Positions 43,001-51,900 of a stretch of 64,000 bases of DNA are shown in pieces; within the stretch, counting starts at the first letter, position 1, and each line of letters starts with the position of its first letter. Both the position numbers and the translations under genes were made by a program. Source of the DNA: Gautieria morchelliformis (lineage: Eukaryota > Basidiomycota > Agaricomycetes > Gomphales > Gomphaceae); the NCBI GenBank assembly GCA_015179125.1, contig WHVA01000077.1:1-64000 (forward strand), read 5' to 3'. The notes beneath the pieces are model-generated. The model saw only the letters and a program-made list of their open reading frames with translations, searched no databases and had not been told where the DNA came from.

Positions 43001-43283
43001 CAAACGCAGACATCGTCTGATTGATGTAAACTAGTTGTTCATCGGCAACTCTGAGGCAAATCTCTTTTCTAGCTTTCTTGTCCTTCCTTCTCCAATCGTC
43101 GATCTCCTGCTGCTCGGTCGCAGTGACGTTGTCGGCATCTGCCGGTCTCAGTTCCGTCTCCCTGCCGATAGCCACGTCCCACAGATCTAAGTCATCGAGT
43201 ATCCACTCGAGCCGCCGGCGCCACGCCGCGTAATTATCCCCGTTCAAGGGGTCGATCTTGTATGTGTTGTTGCTACTCGACAT
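40057..43283 (-). pseudogene. Copia A Gag-Pol, main part, one nonsense codon
   Basis: From ATG at 43283 the frame runs 633 codons (gag, CRNCGKKGHYVKDC knuckle, WLADSAATTHIA protease, integrase SDVWGP, RSDNGGEYV, NGIAERLNRT) to TGA at 41384-41382, where B has CGA (Arg after KNRSPT). After that single stop it is open to the junction with B at 40057, including VYVDDFGLFA. Apart from the stop and the insertion it is intact and close in sequence to B. Confidence 0.93.
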
Positions 43284-43350
43284 CGTCGATCGGTATTGAG
43301 TTATTGGGGTATAGAGCGTAGTTAGATTTGTAGTAGTTTAGTTATGCGCG

Positions 43351-43362
43351 GGGCCCATAACC
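43351..43362 (-). promoter_or_regulatory. Half-tRNA iMet primer-binding site of copia A
   Basis: Reverse complement of GGTTATGGGCCC next to the 5' LTR. The internal ATG opens MGPAHN then stop (43358-43338). Confidence 0.85.
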
Positions 43363-43583
43363 TGTGGAACGAAGGAGATATAATAATCTGATATTCTACG
43401 ATCTGTACAAGATCATCTGTCCTTATATACTAATTATGATGTTCCTATATTACCAATCTCTTCGAGCTGCTGTGCCGATGCGATGCCGGTGCACCAGCAA
43501 CCCGGGGTCGAGAGCGATCTCGAACCTCCGGCTAAATGCGTGCCGGCTCTGCCTCGGCGGTGTCATCGTCCCGATTACTAACA
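43363..43583 (-). repeat. 5' LTR of copia A
   Basis: 221 bp. Its outer half resembles the B LTR, while the middle (GAACATCATAATTAGTATAT, GATGATCTTGTACAGATCG) resembles the C LTR. Confidence 0.95.
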
Positions 43584-43588
43584 CTAAC

Positions 43589-46500
43589 AGTTACACCGCC
43601 ACGTGTGATGAGTCGCAACCGAATCAAGGGTCATCTGACGCCACGCGCTGCTGGGAGCCGAGAATAGAAACAGGGGGCTGGATTCGAAGATCGGAGCAAG
43701 CGCGCGCTTCTCGGGTTCCATGCTTCGGGGCTTCTGCTTCCTAAGCTGATGCGTACCTTGTGGCGTGGCGTGCCAGGTGGTCTGCGCGCTTATGGAGATG
43801 GGTTGATCGACAGGTTTGCCTTGCAATGCTTCTGGGCTTCTGCTTCATAAGAAACCTGCTGGCGCACTTCTGTGCCTGTCATGCTTCTGTTGTCACTTTG
43901 AATTTGGCGCTGGGTGCTTCCATTAATTGTTGCTGCTTCTGTCGGTTCTGAGCGCCGGTACATCCTCAAAAACCCGCAATTCTGGTAGCAGCACCTACCA
44001 ACACATCGCGTCACGTGGTCTACTGTGGCCGCACGTAGTTGTGCCGCTGCGCGCGTGCCAGCGTAAGTCCACATAGTGCTCCGTGCTTAAATGTCCCTAT
44101 GTATCATATGTTAGATACATATCCGGCCTCTTTCTATCACGATGACGACGAATACCGAACACCCGACCGACTGCGTGACTGCGTCCAAGCAGCCAGCGCT
44201 TGAGGGGATGAAATGTGGAATGGCTCATAGCCCACGGTCCATCTCCCCTCTTGGAATGCATTCAATTTTCGAGGACGGTGCAGGGGGCCGAGGAGTGCAT
44301 GCTCGTAGTTGAGGACGTGGTTTGTGCAGCCATCCACTGGCAGGCGTCTGCGTGCGCGTGCAGCCCCCACTCCCGCCCCTCCATCCATCCAGTCCTCATG
44401 GCTCACCCGCCTTCTCCTTTATCTCACTTACCTCATACACGCCTGATGTAGCACTGTCACCCATCCCTGTGCTGGTGGTACAGCCTCCTGACGGTGCATA
44501 TGTTGCGATACGGCCGTGCTCTTGGCTGCTCTTGGCCAAACTCCACTTCTCAACGGAGTCGGCGCGAAGCGTGAAAGACAATTTGTGGACTTGAACTTCA
44601 AGGCATCCTCGTCTCCACCGTGAGTAGGTGCCAGCAACTACCTTGTGCATGGAGAGGAGCAAAAATTAAAACTAAAAATAACAAAGGATGGCAGACGGCG
44701 AGAAAAATCTGGATGAGAAAGTATGAACACTCCTCCACAGAGTGCGCACATGAAAGGGATTGCGCCGTAAAGCATGTCAGGAGCGGAGCTATTACCGGCA
44801 CATAAAAACGACAGAAGCAACAGAAAAGGGACAGAAGCGCCGCCGCGGCAAGTTACCAAGAGAAGAAGAAGCGAGGAAGTGACATAAGATGTAGCCAGGA
44901 ACCCGAAGCCGAATGAGCTCGGGACACGTGGCCGCCATGCGCAGGGCAGAATTCACCGGGACGAAAATTTAGGCGCCTTAGCTAATTACCCTGCGTTTCG
45001 CTCGAAGTTCTTGCTCCCACACTTGCGCTATCCACTCTGGTTGTGGCCTCTGTCGGTGGCTGCCCTGATCGCTGTGTCGAATATAACGATCGCAAGCGCG
45101 CGGGTTCATTATATAATGCTCATTGTGCGTATGCTCCCAGGGGACACTGGGACAGGAGAGGTGTGTGCGGAGTTTCATTACGACATGAAATACGTGGACA
45201 AATACAGTTACCAATACTAACACAGCGGTGGGAGAGGAAGAGAGGATATGACGACGCTGAGCACGACACGTTTTCCTCGAGGGGCTAAATATATAGTACA
45301 TGAAGGGGATGGACGGGCGGTTGCTGGGGGGAGGGCGGCTAGTTGATGGGGAATGGGCGCAGCGGGCTGGGAATGAAAAAGACCATTCACAGCACCGCCC
45401 TCCAACCGCGGGAATATCGACCCTCGACTCTCTGCCTAGAAACAGGTGGGGCATCGAGCTGGGTACTGTCCGGGTCTACGAACTCGCTGCCTGCAACATC
45501 GTACGCGTGCAGTTTAGTGAACGCTGCACACGGAGGTTATGGGGAAGAAGAAAGACCTTGACCATCTGCAGGGGAGGGGTTCGCCAGAGGCAGCCAGGGT
45601 AGTGAGGAGTAACACAGTAACGAGTGAGGTGATGCTGACGCGCATGGTAAGTACTAGTCGAGTGACGGGGTGGGTCAGTTAAGGTAGTGGGGGATGAGGG
45701 TATGATGCAGACCGCTCAACTGCCTTATGTATGCCAGTGGTGTGATGTGTGCCGCCATTACGACACGCCACCTAACATGGCAGTTTTGATCGTGATCGTG
45801 ATCGAAGTCATCGATCGGTGATCATGTGAATTGATGGGATACCCATTTAGGTTCGATGCACATCAAGCGCCCAGGCCGCTTCGCCACGCCACGCCCACAA
45901 GGCACGCATCGGCTTAGGAAGCAGAAGCCCCGAAGCTTGCAAGCCAAACCACACATCCCGAGAAGCGCGCGCTTGTTCCGATCATCCAGCACCCTGTCTC
46001 TATTCTCGGCTCCCGGCAGCGCGCAGTGCCGCATTCCCGGTTGCGACTCATCACACGTGGCGGTGTAACCGTCTGTACGCACCGGTGAATTATGTAAGGA
46101 TCGGTATACTGAGGAGCCTTGATCTGTGAGGAATCCTGTACTGACGATGGTTTACGACGTGACAAAGGAACATCCGAATAAGATACGCATCGCAAAGAGA
46201 ACCCAAAGAGGGATACAAAGGAAACGCAAAAGGACCATGGGGAGAAAGAGGGACAGGAAAGGAACGCGAAGAGTAGCATGAAATGAGAACGCACCCCAAG
46301 GGATGCACCTGCCCCCTTCCTGTTCCCCTTCCTTTGTCTTCAAAGCTCGCCACTCTGGCTCCAACTTATCGATCCCCTAGAATCTGAGGTTCTCTCCCAC
46401 TGCCTCACCTCATCCTGGTCGGACCTGCTACTTCCTCTCTCTGAACGCCCCAGCTGAACCCGGTACACAGTCGCTTGGAGGGGCACCTCCGTATCAGTCC

Positions 46501-46720
46501 CCAGCACTGGCAATGGCCTGGGTGACGAGGATGGTCGCCCCTCGCCGCGTACTCGTCTGCCCACGCTCTGATATCATCGGGCCTGCTGTGGGCGCGATGT
46601 AACTTTGTGGACGGTCTCTACTACCTGTCTTAGCCTGGCGGCCTCTGTAGTTTCCCAGACGACAATTGCGCACTCCCCTCTCATCCCCTCCCTCTCGGCT
46701 GCCATACCCATGCGTCCGCC
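43589..46720 (+). repeat. R family copy 2: Y arm, core, inverted Y and X arms
   Basis: 43589-43820 Y arm (GTTACACCGCCACGTGTGA, GAATAGAAACAGGGGG). 43920-45660 core in the same orientation as 21995-24690. 45860-46115 is the inverted Y arm, ending with the complement of GTTACACCGCCACGTG and CCTTACATAATTCACCGG. 46150-46720 is the inverted X arm. With X at 28055-29173 and Y at 34545-34599 this makes one element with arms of more than 1 kb inverted around a ~1.9-kb core. Confidence 0.8.
45436..45644 (-). pseudogene. Small secreted-peptide gene, copy 2
   Basis: ATG at 45644. Exon 1 45644-45563 encodes MRVSITSLVTVLLLTTLAAS, a signal-peptide-like start. Intron 45562-45491 has the weaker donor GTCAAG and the same TTGCAG acceptor. 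Exon 2 from 45490 reads GSEFVDPDSTQLDAP, but one C is missing in the final CCCCACCTG, so the frame runs past the usual TAG at 45436. The upstream CATAAGGCAGTTGAGCGG (TATA-like) is retained. It could still make a peptide with an altered C-terminus. Confidence 0.45.
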
Positions 46721-46799
46721 TCTCTGTTGGGCCCACGTGGTCCATGTCCATGTCTATCGCTACTCGTGTAGAGTGTTGAACTCGACTCAATCCTGCGGG

Positions 46800-48929
46800 A
46801 CAAGTGCCTCACCAGTATGCCTTGCTGTCATGGTACAACCATATCCGTCTACCCCGTCGAGTGGGCGTTCGATGACCATGGCTCATACCATATCGTAACG
46901 GGCGCCGTCTACCCCTTCGAGTGAGGTATATGATGGGCATCTACTAAGCGTCGCTGTCTGGAAGGAAACCTGGAGGCTCGGACTTTCGTCCCGTCCAGCG
47001 TCCTTGCGACTAGACGGCGCTTACGAGCTTTCTATACTAAGATTTGCTTGCACTTCTTGTCCGTCGGGGTGGCCGATCGTTCTGAGCGCGGTGCACCAAG
47101 GCACCACCCGTCACCGGGAACGTAGGAACTTATACTGCAAACGTACGATTTCCAAGAGTGAGCCTGAAGGCCTTGGGTTACGCGCAGCCTACTCGTGCTT
47201 CTGCGGGCAACTGCATGCTCAGACAGGGACAGACCAATGGCGCAGTTGTACCTGTAAGCTTCTACCGCGGCAGGCTGGTACCGCAGCCTCTCCGCTCCCT
47301 CACCTCCTCCCTCCGGGGCCCGGGGCAGAAAAAGTTGGGCAGTGTCTCTGGGCGTTTCTGTTTACCGTGGTGCACCAGCGTTAACGCTGCAAGTTTACTT
47401 ACAGTACACAGCAAGCACTGTCCAGCAGAAACGTGAGAGTAAATAAGATGTCAGCAAAAATAGCGTACCATTGACTGGGGAGAATGGCAGGAGCATAGAT
47501 TCCAATCTCAAATGTGTTGACCCTTGTCGTTTTCGTAGGGTAGCTTTGTAGATCCAGACTCGCCTACTCATGCCCCGCCCCGTACGGTCCGCGTCTTGTC
47601 GTGCGGGGTAGTTCCGTTTCTGACGGGAGTGTCGATATGAATTGGACGGTGGCGCGGATAGGCATGGTCGACGCATATACGGATTTGACGGCTTACCCTT
47701 AGACGATGTCTCGTGCACCTTACTCGATGTTTCTCATCCCCAGGTGCCACAACCTGCATACATCCTTGGCCTCATCCTCTGCGGCGAATTCAAGACCGCG
47801 CGCGTGGATGTTGGCCGCCGCGGGTGTGATGGGCCCGGGCGCTTGTGGGTCGCGTTTCGTCGTGATGTTGTTTTTTGTGTTTGTTTTTTGTACTGGACAG
47901 TTTCGGATTGGACGTGGCGTAGTGTTCCACCTCTCGCGCGGTTTGCTGCCGCGCGTGTACAGGGCTTTCCCCGGTGACCGTGTCGTAGTATCTGCGCAGA
48001 GCCTCGTTGGGACCCGTCGGTTTAGAAGCGGACGGAGGATACGGCGCTGGAAGGTGCGGGGTAGTGCGGAACTGCCAGACGGACAGGCGACGGGTGTGAT
48101 GAATCAAATCGATGCTTAATCCGCCACGGATGATCGGGCGATGGCTTTTGGAGCTACCAGTAGGAGGGAGGCACTATGTTTTGTGAGGCTGCCACCAGGC
48201 GGATTTGTCGTAGTTTTTGCAGGGTTGGGGCAGGCTGTGCTGGGTATGGGGTTTGGAAGTGGTTGGATTTGACTTTGGCTGACGGGGCTGGGGAAACGCC
48301 TGTGAAGACAGCGGGCTTGCGGGGTCATAGAGGGACACGCTGGCAGGGAACGGAGGGTGAGCCACGTGCGGGCGGATTGGTACTGGACGGTTCGGAAGAG
48401 GATGGTCGTGGACCCGCTCGGGGCTTGATACGATTGGGAGAAGGGCAATACGGTTGCTGTCCGTGAAGGGATTAGTGATGAAGCGCGACGTGGGGGCATT
48501 GGAGGGTCTGGGAGGGGAGATCGACCGGAAGGACCAGTGCCGCATGTGGAGGTCTGGTAGCGACTGCTTGCGGTACCCGGGCACTGGATGTTAACCACGT
48601 GTGACCTTATCTATAAGTGCGGGATAGACAACTTACTTGCGGTGATGTTGTGGACGCGACAACGGATCCACGAATCTTGGCCCAGGCGGTGCACAGAGAT
48701 CGCTCACTGCAAGACACGACGAGGTTGCCTCTGAGACACGGACCAGCTATACTTACGAAGACGGCCGAGTACTTACGGAGTCACACCGACGGGCGCTTCA
48801 CATTGGCGCCGGGAACACGTGGGAGCTCCTTAGTGCCATGTCTTCGATGACAGATCCGAAGTCCGCAGTGCCGTGGGAAGCCTCTTATCGTCTTTTTCCA
48901 TCTACCGCCCACCTCGAACACTGCGCACG
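46800..48929. other. No supported gene between R repeat and NLR gene
   Basis: GC-rich sequence with several overlapping open frames on both strands (47642-48119 plus, 48116-48598 minus) of low-complexity composition and no recognisable domain. CCGTCTACCCCNTCGAGTG occurs twice (46852, 46908). Confidence 0.4.
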
Positions 48930-51900
48930 ATGAACAACGTTGAGGGCACTGTGATAGCACGTAAGTCCACGATCGCTTCTCTAGTGAGCCAACTGTTCAC
49001 TCCACCCCGAAGTATCCCTGCAGGAATCAAAGCCGCCGGAAAGACTCTTTCGTTTGCGCTGCTTATTGCATACTGACTCTTGGCCATCGACAACAGGCCT
49101 GAAATGCGAGCACCTTCCCACCGTCGAACTGCTCTGCATATGTCCTGGTGACTACTACGTAAAACTCTATGTCGATAAGGATGTGAAGAAGACTGCGTTA
49201 CCTGCGAGCGGAAGTACTGCGTCGTGGGATGAGTCATTCTATTTGTGCGTTTAATCCCAGTGTTATCTTCACGTAAATCTTAAATCCATGCCCAGCAACG
49301 ACTTGAATGGGGGTTCCGTATTAGGAATCGACGTCTACGGGCACCGTATCTTTACAGGTGATTACTACATAGGCAGTGCGAGGGAGAGCATTGAGTCGCT
49401 GCTTGCAGAAGGAGCAACTGCAGGTCAGTCCTTTTCGCTCGTCGACGGAATGCACGTGTAATCATCGAACACAGCAGCCGTTGTTCGCACACTGCGTAAA
49501 TACCACGACGCAGGGAACATGCGCGAGGTTCAGACTGTCCTAGAGTTCACCCTCACGTCTTTCGCGACGTCCGACGAGGCGCGGGAGGCCCAGTTGAACG
49601 AAGCCATCAGCGAAACGAGAGTGGTCAATAATATGAACCCGCCGCCGTCTCTAATCCCTTGTGTACGGAATATAATCAACCGAGTCACTTCGACCACCAA
49701 TACTATCGATCCAATACTGGCGGCTTGGGATCCCCTCCTGAACAATATCAGGCTGTTTACCGAGATCGTGGATAAGGCCTCCGAGGTATAGTTCAAACAC
49801 CTGGGGTCTCCCAGCTCATCTCATTGACGCGGTGTGCTTTAATTCTAGGTTCATCCTTACGCGAAAATGGCATGGTCCATCCTGTCTCTTGCTCACACGG
49901 TACATCTATGACATACTTTAACCGGATAGGCATAGCTGACATCTGGGGTTGACTCTATAAGACAATCATTGCTCAGATGGACCGGGACGATAGGATCCAT
50001 GGTCTGGCGAAAATTATTGCAGACACCTATGCATTCGTCCATCTGGCAGAGCCGTTGAGGAAAATTGAATCGCGGAAGCCGATTATCTTAGCCTTGGAGC
50101 AGCAGACGTTAGAGTGCAGCTACTTTATCCGCGCATACACAAAAAACAAGGGATCCTGTATGTTGAACCCACTGTCAGGTGGCCATAGCTGACGATCTTT
50201 GTTCAGGGAAAGGAACCGCGAAAAATGCAGTGTCGGATGTCGACAGCATGGTCAAACAGTACGAGGAATCTTTCGACAAACTCAAGTCGGAGCTACAACA
50301 ACATGCCGTGATTCATACTGAGATCACTGTACTACGTGTTCTAGATGTCGTCAGAGACATCTGTGAGTTTCTGGCTTGAGGCATTTCCCAGGCTAATACG
50401 CATTGTAACCAGCTGGGAAAATTCTGCTGGATGACATGCCCTACGCAGACGGTGCGAAGTTCAATCCTGAGAAAGGATGTCTTCAGGATACTAGGGAGAC
50501 AGTTCTTGCGGAGATCTGGGAGTGGGCCAACCAGGAGAGCGAGGACACCCCACGCATATTTTTCTTGAACGATGTTGCGGGTGCCGGCAAGTCTGCCATC
50601 GCCCACGAGGTCGCTAAAAGGTTTGACCGGATGAAACGTCTCGGGTCGTCGTACTTTTTTGAACACGGTGATCAGACACACCGCTCCCCTGGCAATGTCT
50701 TTAGCACGATTGCTTATGATCTGGCTGAGCGGGATCCAGCACGAAGGGCATCGTTGCTGAAAGTGGTCGGGGAACAGAAAGCACTTCGGACCACACGCGT
50801 ACCTCGTGAGCAGTTCCAAAAATTCATTCTGGACCCCTCCAAGGACCTAACGTCCATTGGACCGAGCGTGATCGTTATTGATGCACTGGATGAGAGCGGA
50901 GACCAGGAATCTCGCCAGGCTCTCTTGTCTGTCCTGCGCAATGAAGCAGCACAGCTGCCGTCTAATTTCCATCTTCTTATCACTGCCCGCGCCGAAGAAG
51001 ACATCCTGGACGCCCTTCTTGGGCAGAAGCATGTCCTTTCCAGGTCCTTAAAGGATATTGACCCGAACCCTGCCGATGCCGTCACCCGTTTTGTGAAAGA
51101 CCAATTAGGTAACATTATGGACCTCGAGCGCAAATGGCCCGACAAGGGCTGGTGTCGGTTATTAGTCGAGAAGTCTGAAGGTCACTTTCAATGGGCGTCC
51201 ACGGCTTGTCTGTTTGTTAAAGGAGGTGGTACGCGTGGTCACGTTCCTGTTAAGCAGCTGGAAGAAGTTTTAGTCAAGGACCTCCATGGGATGGATAATC
51301 TTTATGGCGGTATACTCAAGCAGCTGTTCGGGGATGGCGATGACTTGACGGACGATGTCAAATGTCGCTTTCGCTTGGTGATGGGCTGCCTGCTGACCGC
51401 CAGAGAACCGCTCTCGATGTCTGCCCTGCAGAAGCTGTGCCATGGGGTCGAGTCCGGTACCGAGGTTCATGCTATTGTTGGGCCCATGGGCGCTCTGTTG
51501 AGCGTTCCTATTCGAGAATCTGACCCAATCAGCCTGCTGCACACGTCTTTTCGTGACTTCTTGACAGATCACAATCGGAGTAAAGCATACTACATCGATT
51601 CATCTTCACACCATGACAGTCTTGCACTCTCATGCTTGCGTGTGATGAAGGATGAACTTTGTTTCAACATTTGTCAGCTTGAAACTTCACATCTGCTCAA
51701 CGGCGATGTTTTGGACTTGGAGACACGGATCAAGAGGTATATATCCCCACAACTTTCGTACTCTTGCCGTTTTTGGGCGGACCATGTTCGCGCCACCATC
51801 TTTACGCCGGGTATAAATGCAAAGGTCAAGGAGTTCTTCGAGACTATGCTACTCTACTGGCTGGAAGTTTTGAGTCTGACCAAGCAGGTACCCGATGCTT

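Larger units (their letters stand above)
34600..43583 (-). mobile_element. Ty1/copia retrotransposon A, split by element B
   Basis: LTRs of 221 bp at 34600-34820 (3' LTR) and 43363-43583 (5' LTR) differ at one position. Target duplication CTAAC at 34595-34599 and 43584-43588. The element is cut at 35569/40057 by element B, with GTAGA duplicated. Removing B rejoins the RT reading frame between HSVST and PLHK. Confidence 0.97.

Noticed and set aside
47642..48598. Open frames on both strands upstream of the NLR gene
   Set aside because: GC-rich, overlapping, low-complexity, no splice context or recognisable domain.
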